A stretch of 6,673 nucleotides of DNA. It comes from Bacteroidales bacterium (GTDB taxonomy: Bacteria; Bacteroidota; Bacteroidia; Bacteroidales; F082). The notes under the pieces are model-generated. The model ran no database searches. It had not been told where the DNA came from and worked only from the letters and a program-made list of their open reading frames with translations. The position numbers were made by a program, and so were the translations under genes. Of the stretch, positions 1 to 5,141 are shown piece after piece (position 1 is the stretch's first letter; each line of letters opens with the position of its first letter). Location: the NCBI GenBank assembly GCA_020853175.1, contig JADYZK010000442.1, positions 1 to 6,673 on the forward strand, written 5' to 3'.

Positions 1-449
1 AGCAAAAGCAAATCGTGTGCACGTGCTTGCTGCGCCCAGTCAACGTTTCCAAAGATTCTGGCATCGTCATATACCAATTCTTGGCGACCCACTTTAGCCG
101 AAAAATGGGAGTTGAATCCATATTCAGCCCAAGCCTGATGAATCATCAGCCGATTGGAAACAGCAGTAAGCTGTGGCGTTTCGCCCCACAAACGCACATC
201 TTGAATGCTCAGACCAAACTTCATGTTATCTAAAGTATAACCCACATTCAGTCGGGTGCGCTGCGAAATTTGAAAAGCAGCCTCTACATCAGGAAGAGCC
301 ATTGTTTTATACCCATGACGGTATTCGGCACGGGGACGAAACTCACCTGAAAGACTAAATTGGGCCGACAATAAGGTACTGATCGAGAGCAAAGCAATCA
401 ACAAAAAACCTTGTAAATAATTAAAGTTGGAATTTTTCATTTGCATCAT
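1..449 (-). CDS. Alginate-export-family outer-membrane beta-barrel protein (N-terminal part, cut by window edge)
   Basis: The reading frame stays open for 149 codons from the ATG at 449 to the left edge, so the C-terminus is missing. Residues 1-30 form a signal peptide: a basic start, a hydrophobic core, and a probable cut near LLSAQ. After that come alternating polar and hydrophobic stretches typical of outer-membrane strands, for example RTRLNVGY (64-71) and the aromatic-rich segment around 105-118. The stretch VGRQELVYDDARIFG (120-134), followed by W138, matches the signature I know from Bacteroidota 'alginate export' porin-like proteins. Family members are usually around 400-500 residues. 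The substrate cannot be inferred, because most members have not been tested and the name comes from Pseudomonas AlgE. In-frame ATGs at 449, 446 and 440 are all possible starts; the one at 440 (MKNSNF) gives a more typical signal peptide. No Shine-Dalgarno sequence is seen. The gene lies 212 nt downstream of the Rrf2 gene on the same strand but has its own candidate promoter. Confidence 0.75.
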   Translation of the reverse strand, partial: MMQMKNSNFNYLQGFLLIALLSISTLLSAQFSLSGEFRPRAEYRHGYKTMALPDVEAAFQISQRTRLNVGYTLDNMKFGLSIQDVRLWGETPQLTAVSNRLMIHQAWAEYGFNSHFSAKVGRQELVYDDARIFGNVDWAQQARAHDLLL

Positions 450-478
450 TTTTTTTGGTTTGAACTGGATTTATAAAA

Positions 479-486
479 CAAAATTA
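479..486 (-). promoter_or_regulatory. Candidate -7 box for the outer-membrane barrel gene
   Basis: On the minus strand this reads TAATTTTG, an exact match to the Bacteroidota -7 consensus TAnnTTTG. It lies 29 nt before the ATG at 449. No TTG-type -33 element is seen at the expected distance upstream, so the assignment rests on one box in AT-rich DNA. Confidence 0.4.
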
Positions 487-661
487 AACATTATAAAAGA
501 TATAAAGTAATGAAATACTTCAATAGGGACAAAAAAATAGCTGCTAGATAAATTTGAGCTCAATACAATCAAAGTGGTTGATAAGATTCATTTATGAAGC
601 AGTCAAATTAGAAAACGAAATCAATTATAACAATTATTTAAGATGAATAGAAAAATACTGA

Positions 662-1060
662 TCACAAATAATCAGCCAAACTGTGTTTCTGCAAATGATC
701 TCTAAAATCGTTTGTCATTTTAAAGGTCACATTGTCCATAATGCACTTGTTAAACGGACAGATGTGCTTATCATGAGGGCAGGAGGTGGCTTCAATTTTC
801 CCTTCGATGGATTCATAAATATCGAGAAGGGAAATATCAGCAGGATCTCGCTTCAAACTAAAACCGCCACTGGGACCACGGTGCGAATCGAGGAAATTAT
901 CTTTAACCAAGCGCTGGAAAATTTTAGCCACATGGTGTTTGGAACTATTCGTGATTTCAGCAATTTGAATCACATTGGACTTTCCACCCGATTTGGCTAC
1001 GATAATCATTCCGTGCAATGCGATGGAGGCTCCCTCGGTAAGTGTTACTATTTTAGACAT
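662..1060 (-). CDS. Rrf2-family transcriptional regulator with three candidate Fe-S cysteines
   Basis: This is a 132-residue protein, a normal length for Rrf2 regulators (IscR, NsrR, CymR and relatives), which bind DNA as dimers and often sense iron-sulfur status, nitric oxide or redox state. An N-terminal winged helix-turn-helix is visible: IQIAEITNSSKHHVAKIFQRL (31-51) is the helix pair, and RGPSGGFSLKR (61-71) is the characteristic wing. ISLLDIYESIEG (76-87) is the usual linker before the sensor region. Cysteines at 94, 101 and 106 (CPHDKHICPFNKC) sit where family members hold a [2Fe-2S] or [4Fe-4S] cluster, though the x6/x4 spacing differs from the x5/x5 of IscR. The gene is transcribed away from the exporter at 1205, so control of that exporter and of itself is a reasonable inference. 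Subfamily cannot be fixed; it is not called iscR because no isc or suf genes are nearby. Confidence 0.92.
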   Translation of the reverse strand: MSKIVTLTEGASIALHGMIIVAKSGGKSNVIQIAEITNSSKHHVAKIFQRLVKDNFLDSHRGPSGGFSLKRDPADISLLDIYESIEGKIEATSCPHDKHICPFNKCIMDNVTFKMTNDFRDHLQKHSLADYL

Positions 1061-1071
1061 CTCGTAAATGA

Positions 1072-1083
1072 GTATTTAAATAC
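1072..1083. promoter_or_regulatory. Perfect 12-bp palindrome at the regulator's predicted transcription start
   Basis: GTATTTAAATAC is its own reverse complement. It begins directly beside the regulator's -7 box (1084-1091) and covers the expected start of transcription, 12 nt before the regulator's ATG. A dimeric Rrf2 protein bound here would block its own promoter. Palindromes made only of A and T at the core arise easily by chance in such DNA, so this is only a candidate operator. Confidence 0.35.
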
Positions 1084-1114
1084 CAAAATTACTATGATTA
1101 TTTGAATCAGCAAT
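1084..1114 (-). promoter_or_regulatory. Promoter of the Rrf2 regulator gene (-33 ATTG, 19-nt spacer, -7 TAATTTTG)
   Basis: On the minus strand, ATTG (1114-1111) is followed by 19 nt and then TAATTTTG (1091-1084). This is the best match in the window to the Bacteroidota housekeeping promoter (TTTG, roughly 19 nt, TAnnTTTG). Transcription would start near 1077, leaving a leader of about 17 nt before the ATG at 1060. Confidence 0.6.
1095..1109. promoter_or_regulatory. Inverted repeat TGATT-N5-AATCA inside the regulator promoter spacer
   Basis: Two 5-bp arms, TGATT (1095-1099) and AATCA (1105-1109), flank a 5-nt centre. The 15-bp site lies wholly between the -33 and -7 boxes of the regulator promoter and upstream of the exporter's -7 box. 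That is a natural place for an operator controlling both genes. The arms are short, so confidence is low. Confidence 0.3.
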
Positions 1115-1159
1115 TTTTTTTAACAAAATAATTGATGGGTAGGTTATCTTAAAATGAAA

Positions 1160-1167
1160 TACTTTTG
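1160..1167 (+). promoter_or_regulatory. Candidate -7 box of the exporter gene
   Basis: TACTTTTG followed by C matches TAnnTTTG exactly. The nearest upstream TTG (1132-1134) is 25 nt away, longer than the usual spacing of about 19, so the -33 element is poor. Transcription from here would start near 1174, downstream of the ATG at 1154, which is why a later start codon is chosen for the exporter. Confidence 0.55.
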
Positions 1168-1204
1168 CGGTCTGCATACAAACGCAACCCAAAAACTACG
1201 CTTT

Positions 1205-2305
1205 ATGATCTTCACCATGCTTCAACAAACGTTTATCATCACCACATTTGTGATGGGAATGATGATCATTATTGAATACATCAACGTGCAAACACGGGGA
1301 ATGTGGACTGATAAGATTCAACATTCGCCATTTATGCAAATCATTTTGGGATCGCTCATGGGCATTATTCCGGGTTGTTTGGGGTCATACACAATGGTTT
1401 CGCTTTATGTTCATCGCGTGGTGATGTTTCCGGCTATTGTGGCCACCATGATCGCTACCTCCGGAGACGAGGCCTTCATTATGTTTTCGCTTTTTCCTGC
1501 CACTGCCTTCAAATTGAACCTTATTTTACTCGGTATTGCCATTGTGTCGGGCGTTGTGGTGCATTTTACGGTCAAGAACAAATTTATCGGACTGAAAGGT
1601 CATGGCGACCTTCCCCTGCACAACCGCAATGAGGAATGTAGGCCTTTTCACCCTTCCAACGCCATTGAAAATCTTCGCAACCTCAGTTTCACCAGGGCTT
1701 TGCTAATTGCAGGAGTTGCAGGTATTTTGATATTGCTTTTCAGCGGTGCCATTGATGGAAGCCATCACTTGAACACTTTGATGGGCGGCGAATTGGATGT
1801 GCACCATGATCATTCTCATGCCGGACACGACCACAGTGGCGAGGCTGATTGGATTCGCATCAGCTTGATTGCTATTTTTAGTATCATCATGTTTATTATC
1901 GTTACCACGAAAGAACATTTCTTGCATGAACATTTGTGGCATCACATTATCAAAAAACACTTTTTGAAGATTTTCTTGTGGACATTTGGTGTTTTGGCAT
2001 TGATTTTTTTCATGAACCAATACATCAACCTGCAATCATGGATTTCAGGGAATCTTTGGATCGTTTTGGGTCTTGCTTTGTTAATTGGCGTTATTCCGGA
2101 ATCAGGTCCGCATTATATTTTTGTGATGCTTTTTGCCCAAGGAGCATTGCCTTTGAGCATTCTCTTGGCCAGCTCCATTGCACAAGACGGACATGGAACT
2201 TTACCTCTTTTAGCCGAATCGCCAAAAGGTTTCATGGCGGTAAAATTGGTCAATATTTTGGTAGCCTTTTTGGCCGGTGCTGCCGGTATTTTAATGGGTT
2301 GGTAA
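1205..2305 (+). CDS. Putative polytopic heavy-metal/metalloid exporter (10TM, ArsP_2-like)
   Basis: A 366-residue integral membrane protein with about ten hydrophobic segments, resembling the family Pfam calls a putative 10TM heavy-metal exporter, whose members are annotated as arsenic efflux or putative manganese transporters. Features that recall the family are IEYINVQT (23-30), GIIPG (53-57), SGDEAF (86-91), IPESGPH (297-303) and DGHG plus LAES (328-339). The two halves echo each other, each with a G-x-IP segment followed about 30 residues later by a buried polar SGD/QDG motif, which suggests an internal duplication. A loop at 187-210 holds eight histidines, and a second cluster (238-252) holds six more, consistent with metal binding. 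The frame extends to an ATG at 1154, but that codon precedes the -7 box at 1160-1167. ATG 1205 is chosen; ATG 1217 (MLQQTF) is equally possible. The transported ion is unknown. The divergent Rrf2 gene is its likely regulator. Confidence 0.8.
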   Translation: MIFTMLQQTFIITTFVMGMMIIIEYINVQTRGMWTDKIQHSPFMQIILGSLMGIIPGCLGSYTMVSLYVHRVVMFPAIVATMIATSGDEAFIMFSLFPATAFKLNLILLGIAIVSGVVVHFTVKNKFIGLKGHGDLPLHNRNEECRPFHPSNAIENLRNLSFTRALLIAGVAGILILLFSGAIDGSHHLNTLMGGELDVHHDHSHAGHDHSGEADWIRISLIAIFSIIMFIIVTTKEHFLHEHLWHHIIKKHFLKIFLWTFGVLALIFFMNQYINLQSWISGNLWIVLGLALLIGVIPESGPHYIFVMLFAQGALPLSILLASSIAQDGHGTLPLLAESPKGFMAVKLVNILVAFLAGAAGILMGW

Positions 2306-2318
2306 AAATATTTTACCA
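2300..2318. terminator. Hairpin between convergent genes, possible bidirectional terminator
   Basis: TGGTAAAA (2300-2307) pairs with TTTTACCA (2311-2318) around a 3-nt loop: an 8-bp perfect stem that includes the exporter's TAA stop (2303-2305). It sits between the ends of the converging exporter and ChaN-like genes. Neither side has a strong U-run beyond the stem itself and the stem is AT-rich, so termination strength is doubtful. Confidence 0.4.
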
Positions 2319-2333
2319 TGAGCAGAACACATT

Positions 2334-3206
2334 TTAATGCGTTTTGGTCATTGTAGAGGGAACGGCAATGATGAAATCGGCTACATTTTTCTTTTCTTGA
2401 GGAACGCTGATCGGTTGATCGGTTTCAATTGTTGAAATGGTAACGATTTTCAGATCAGGGGCTAAGCGACGGAGGTACCAGATAATACCTTCATAATTGT
2501 CGGAATGATATGCGCCGTTATAATGGATAAAAGGTTTTGAAGGCTCCAAATTTCTGTAGATGAACCATGCCATGGTAGCATCCTTGATGGCTTGTGCTTT
2601 GGGAAAATTTTCGGGGGATCGTCCATGACCCATATCGCCCATCATTTCAATCATTTTCACATATCCCGGCAACGATGCGTCGTAAGCGATCGGTAGGGGA
2701 GCTATGAGTGCTTTTTCGTTGTCAGGCAATGTGTCAAGAACCTCAAAGCTTTTGCGAAAAACCAAACTGGCATATTTTCGAGGAACGTTGGTGGCAACAA
2801 AGCGAAAACCATGTTCTTGCGCCAAATCAACAAGCGGAGCATAATCGGTGGTGTAATTAGGCCAAAGACGTGCTACTTTTTTAAGGCTATCGTATTCAAT
2901 TTCTTTTGCAAGATATTGGTTCAAAAAAACTTGGTTGTCAGTTTCAAACATTTCGGCACCCAATGTCAATCCATTCGGATGACTTAAACGCATGTCGTTG
3001 GTAAGTTCTAACTGAAGCCAGTGGCTGATCGGATTGTTGTGCAGCTCGCCAAAGAACACCACATCGGCTTGACTGGCAGCCTTGAGGAGTGTTTTATACT
3101 TGACGGTTTTGCCTTTTTGATTGAAAAGCCGAAAAGCGGGTTTATCACTTTTGAAAGAGGACAGCGTGACGACGGCAATCAGCAGGATAAATATTTTATA
3201 TCTCAT
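2334..3206 (-). CDS. ChaN-like secreted protein (haem-binding-uptake / Tiki-like fold)
   Basis: A 290-residue protein of the ChaN family. Campylobacter ChaN is an iron-regulated outer-membrane lipoprotein that binds haem, and the fold is related to TraB/Tiki hydrolase-like domains. Visible family hallmarks are FFGELHNNP (51-59), GAEMFE (83-88), WPNYTTDYAPLVDLA (115-129), ATNVPRKY (138-145), FPKAQAIKDATMA (201-213) and HYNGAYH (228-234). The acidic and histidine residues in GELH, GAEMFE and HxNGxxH fit the metal- or haem-binding pocket expected of the fold. The N-terminus (MRYKIFILLIAVVTLSS) is a signal sequence, but no cysteine follows it, so unlike classical ChaN this copy should not be lipidated; it would be periplasmic or stay anchored. 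It begins 3 nt after the cytidine deaminase stop, implying co-transcription. The actual substrate is unknown. Confidence 0.85.
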   Translation of the reverse strand: MRYKIFILLIAVVTLSSFKSDKPAFRLFNQKGKTVKYKTLLKAASQADVVFFGELHNNPISHWLQLELTNDMRLSHPNGLTLGAEMFETDNQVFLNQYLAKEIEYDSLKKVARLWPNYTTDYAPLVDLAQEHGFRFVATNVPRKYASLVFRKSFEVLDTLPDNEKALIAPLPIAYDASLPGYVKMIEMMGDMGHGRSPENFPKAQAIKDATMAWFIYRNLEPSKPFIHYNGAYHSDNYEGIIWYLRRLAPDLKIVTISTIETDQPISVPQEKKNVADFIIAVPSTMTKTH

Positions 3207-3209
3207 TAT

Positions 3210-3704
3210 CTATTCGTATTTTAGAAGAAAATCACCAAGGAAAGAAAAAGGCAGGAGGCTGCGCATGGAAGGGGCTATAAGCACAGGACCTTGCTGCCCT
3301 TGCATGATGACTTTCATATCGCCTTTTGATTTTTTTTCGTATTCGGCCATCACCTGGCGACAAGCACCGCAGGGCGCAATGGGCTCATCAATCACCGATT
3401 TATCGCTAATAGCAGTGATTGCGATAGCTTCAACAGCTGCGTCAGGATAAACGGCATTGGCATGAAAAAGAGCCACCCTTTCGGCGCAAAGTCCAGATGG
3501 ATAGGCAGCATTTTCTTGGTTATTGCCTATCACAATTACACCATTTGAAAGCAACACTGCCGCGCCTACCCTAAAACGTGAGTAGGGAGCGTAAGCGTTT
3601 TTTGCAGCTTGTTTTGCCTTGTCAAGTAATTCCAGTTCGGAATGAGAAAGCTCGTTTTCTGCGTCGTAGCGGTGCATTTCGAGCTGAAATATTTCTTTTT
3701 TCAT
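3210..3704 (-). CDS. cdd: Cytidine deaminase
   Basis: A 164-residue zinc enzyme that deaminates cytidine and deoxycytidine to uridine and deoxyuridine in cytoplasmic pyrimidine salvage. The catalytic signatures are complete: AYAPYSRFRVGAAV (37-50) and the substrate-binding NQENAAYPSG (62-71). Then come C73-A-E75 (zinc ligand and catalytic glutamate) and PCGACRQ (111-117) with zinc ligands C112 and C115. The length fits the short homotetrameric class with about 30 extra N-terminal residues, as is common in Bacteroidota. The open frame continues to an ATG at 3761, adding a leucine-rich stretch that looks like a signal peptide. That extension is rejected because a -7 box (3723-3730) lies within it and cytidine deaminases are cytoplasmic; ATG 3704 (MKKEIF) is used. 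It is the first gene of a probable two-gene transcript with the ChaN-like gene. Confidence 0.93.
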   Translation of the reverse strand: MKKEIFQLEMHRYDAENELSHSELELLDKAKQAAKNAYAPYSRFRVGAAVLLSNGVIVIGNNQENAAYPSGLCAERVALFHANAVYPDAAVEAIAITAISDKSVIDEPIAPCGACRQVMAEYEKKSKGDMKVIMQGQQGPVLIAPSMRSLLPFSFLGDFLLKYE

Positions 3705-3722
3705 GGGTAGTATTAAGAAACA

Positions 3723-3730
3723 CAAAAGTA
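3723..3730 (-). promoter_or_regulatory. Candidate -7 box of the cdd / ChaN-like transcript
   Basis: The minus strand reads TACTTTTG, an exact TAnnTTTG match, 18 nt before the chosen ATG at 3704. The only nearby ATTG lies 13 nt upstream of it, short of the usual spacing, so the -33 element is uncertain. Its position decides the cdd start codon. Confidence 0.5.
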
Positions 3731-3876
3731 ATAATAATCTGCTCAATGCTCTACTGGCCACAGCAATGCCTGAGGTGAAGATAGTTTAATTGTAGTTAAT
3801 TGATTGATAAGTAGATAGGCAAGATAACTTTCAAAAAACATATTGGGCTTTAACATAAGGCCTTTTGGAACGAAAA

Positions 3877-3902
3877 AAAACTGCATGTGTAAATGCAGTT
3901 TT
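3877..3902 (-). terminator. Rho-independent terminator of the small charged-protein gene
   Basis: AAAACTGCAT (3877-3886) and ATGCAGTTTT (3893-3902) form a perfect 10-bp stem around a 6-nt loop. Read on the minus strand, the stem runs straight into T residues: the unbroken A-run on the plus strand spans 3873-3880. It lies 45 nt beyond the stop of the gene at 3948-4154. On the plus strand only four T residues follow, so it is mainly a minus-strand terminator. Confidence 0.8.
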
Positions 3903-3947
3903 CTATGGGTTCAAAACGTCAGAAAAAGGGGCGAAGCAGCATTTTTC

Positions 3948-4154
3948 TTAAAAATCATCATCCTCATCTGAGTCTATTGCATCTATATCGTAATCAAACA
4001 AATCCAGTTCAGCATTTTCATCCTCTTCGTCCAACGGGTCGTAAATACGCGGCTTTTTATCGCGCTTTGCTAACATTTTTTTTACTGGTTTTTTTACAAA
4101 TTCGTCATTAAGACTTACTTCTTTCTGACGTTCTTTTTTCTTTACCGATTTCAT
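3948..4154 (-). CDS. Small protein of unknown function, basic N-half and acidic C-half
   Basis: A 68-residue protein I cannot assign to a family. Residues 2-36 are rich in lysine and arginine, with two similar KK-containing clusters (KKKERQK and KKPVKK). Residues 39-68 are strongly acidic (DPLDEEDENAELDLFDYDID, then a DSDEDDD tail). There is no signal peptide, membrane segment or cysteine. The composition suggests a disordered cytoplasmic protein that could bind nucleic acid or a basic partner, but that is inference. Its reality is supported by a strong intrinsic terminator 45 nt downstream on the same strand and by an organised charge pattern unlike a random frame. No convincing Shine-Dalgarno sequence precedes the ATG; the closest upstream promoter-like sequence, TAATTTTA on the minus strand at 4184-4177, misses the consensus by one base. 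It is divergent from rnpA. Confidence 0.7.
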   Translation of the reverse strand: MKSVKKKERQKEVSLNDEFVKKPVKKMLAKRDKKPRIYDPLDEEDENAELDLFDYDIDAIDSDEDDDF

Positions 4155-4439
4155 GGGAAAGTGTAACTGTTGGGTTTAAAATTAAGAATATAATTGAATT
4201 TGAAAATTTATGCACAGGCAACCAATTTGGTGGCACAAACAATAAAGCTGTTGGTTGTTTTTCTTTGATCGAAAAACGATAAAGGAGTGCAGATATGTGA
4301 AAAATAAACAGGCATTGCTGAATAATTCTGTCGAATAGATGGGCTATTGTTACAACTGCAAATTGAATTTCGCTGCAATTTTAATAAATTTTCAAATAAA
4401 GCAAAGTATTCTTTCTTTTTTTTTTTAGGAAGGCTGTTT

Positions 4440-4463
4440 TTTTTGGGTCGAACAACCCAAAAA
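4440..4463. repeat. Stem-loop upstream of rnpA
   Basis: TTTTTGGGT (4440-4448) pairs perfectly with ACCCAAAAA (4455-4463) around the 6-nt loop CGAACA. It ends 34 nt before the rnpA -7 box. Neither strand has a U-run immediately after the stem, so it is not a canonical terminator. It may be a protein-binding inverted repeat or simply a structured AT-rich stretch. Confidence 0.4.
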
Positions 4464-4497
4464 GGTATAAAAACACGCAAATTGTTCTAACCTACTG

Positions 4498-4505
4498 TAT
4501 CTTTG
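4498..4505 (+). promoter_or_regulatory. Candidate -7 box of the rnpA-yidD-protease operon
   Basis: TATCTTTG followed by C matches TAnnTTTG and lies 16 nt before the rnpA ATG, implying a leader of about 10 nt. The upstream ATTG (4481-4484) is only 13 nt away, so the -33 element is uncertain. Confidence 0.5.
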
Positions 4506-4521
4506 CAAACCAGTAACGCCT

Positions 4522-4926
4522 ATGAAAGCACATCAACTTAGCAAATCCATGCGCTTGGATGGAAAAAAAAACGTGGGCCGGTTGTTCACTTCCGGCACAT
4601 CTTTTTTTTGCTATCCATTTAAAGTTGTTTATTTTCAACACGTTGATGATACAGATAGTCAACTTCGTGTTTTGGTTTCAGCATCGCGGCGCACCTTTAA
4701 AAATGCAACTGATCGCAACACCATTAAAAGACGCGTGAAAGAAGCCTGGCGAAAAAATAAAAATGCACTTTTAGAAGAACAAATAACCAATGGAATGACA
4801 CTCGATGTGGGATTGATTTATACTGCTAAAACCCTATTGGACAGCCACTTCATTGAAGACAAAATAAAACAAACAATTCAACGTTTATTGCTGCGTGAAA
4901 CACTGGATAATAAAAATACCCTCTAA
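4522..4926 (+). CDS. rnpA: Ribonuclease P protein component
   Basis: A 134-residue basic protein, the protein subunit of RNase P, which works with the catalytic RNA to remove the 5' leader from tRNA precursors. The defining RNR motif is clear: [16 protein letters not shown] (62-77), with R65, N66, K69, R70, K73 and E74 in the conserved places. Before it, the [14 protein letters not shown] (12-25) stretch matches the usual 'F..v...G' N-terminal segment, and [15 protein letters not shown] (48-62) is the central strand. A C-terminal hydrophobic helix region ([14 protein letters not shown]) follows. Length is slightly above the common 110-130 residues, as in other Bacteroidota. The ATG at 4522 sits just after a -7 box. 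It overlaps yidD by 32 nt if yidD starts at 4895. The frequent rpmH neighbour is not immediately upstream. Confidence 0.95.
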   Translation: MKAHQLSKSMRLDGKKNVGRLFTSGTSFFCYPFKVVYFQHVDDTDSQLRVLVSASRRTFKNATDRNTIKRRVKEAWRKNKNALLEEQITNGMTLDVGLIYTAKTLLDSHFIEDKIKQTIQRLLLRETLDNKNTL

Positions 4927-5128
4927 ACTCATGATACTCCTCATCAGGTTGTATCAATACACCCTTTCACCTTTTATTGGGCGCTCGTGCCGATATACCC
5001 CAACCTGTTCGCATTATAGTGTTGAAGCCATTCAAAAATATGGTGCTATTAAAGGTGGACGGTTGGCAGCAAAACGCGTAGCAAGTTGCCATCCTTGGGG
5101 TGGAAGTGGTTATGATCCTGTACCTTAG
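4895..5128 (+). CDS. yidD: Membrane protein insertion efficiency factor YidD
   Basis: A 77-residue protein of the YidD family, a small inner-membrane-associated protein that aids YidC/Sec insertion of membrane proteins. The signature is nearly complete: [14 protein letters not shown] (16-29), [11 protein letters not shown] (31-41), [17 protein letters not shown] (46-62), then [13 protein letters not shown] at the C-terminus, including the three conserved cysteines. The start at 4895 overlaps rnpA by 32 nt and gives [13 protein letters not shown] before the amphipathic helix; an alternative ATG at 4931, four nt after the rnpA stop, would give 65 residues. The longer form is preferred because the IPSK stretch resembles N-termini of related YidD proteins, though this is from memory. 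The rnpA-yidD pairing is conserved across bacteria. Confidence 0.94.
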   Translation: MKHWIIKIPSKLMILLIRLYQYTLSPFIGRSCRYTPTCSHYSVEAIQKYGAIKGGRLAAKRVASCHPWGGSGYDPVP

Positions 5129-5141
5129 ACAATCAATTTTT

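Larger units (their letters stand above)
4155..4521. other. AT-rich intergenic region between the small charged-protein gene and rnpA
   Basis: This 367-nt divergent gap holds the rnpA -7 box (4498-4505), a hairpin (4440-4463) and a weak promoter-like sequence for the small gene (4177-4184). A minus-strand open frame crosses it, but it contains poly-lysine from an A-run and resembles no protein. I see no rpmH, tRNA or recognisable small RNA here. Confidence 0.6.

Noticed and set aside
554..582. Palindrome TTGAGCTCAA (554-563) and inverted repeat ATCAA-N5-TTGAT (568-582) between the Rrf2 and barrel genes
   Set aside because: Both are short, lie about 70-100 bp upstream of the barrel gene's candidate promoter, and do not share arm sequence with the repeats in the Rrf2 promoter, so no regulator can be linked to them.
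683..1105. 140-residue plus-strand open frame opposite the Rrf2 gene
   Set aside because: It lies almost entirely antisense to a clearly recognisable Rrf2 gene and shows no domain-like pattern of its own.
3846..3866. GGCTTT-AACAT-AAGGCC hairpin followed by TTTT on the plus strand
   Set aside because: It resembles a terminator, but needs a G-U pair and no plus-strand gene lies upstream to be terminated.
4219..4262. CAACCAA and TTGGTTG arms separated by 25 nt and followed by a T-run
   Set aside because: The loop is long for an intrinsic terminator and no promoter or gene precedes it on that strand; calling a small RNA would be speculation.
4208..4480. 90-residue minus-strand open frame in the rnpA upstream gap
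   Set aside because: Its sequence contains a poly-lysine run from an A-tract, has no recognisable pattern, and spans the hairpin; it looks like chance openness in AT-rich DNA.
3731..4497. ATTG found 13, 13, 19 and 25 nt upstream of the cdd, rnpA, rrf2 and exporter -7 boxes
   Set aside because: The six-base steps look striking, but ATTG is common in this AT-rich DNA and only the 19-nt case fits the known promoter spacing.
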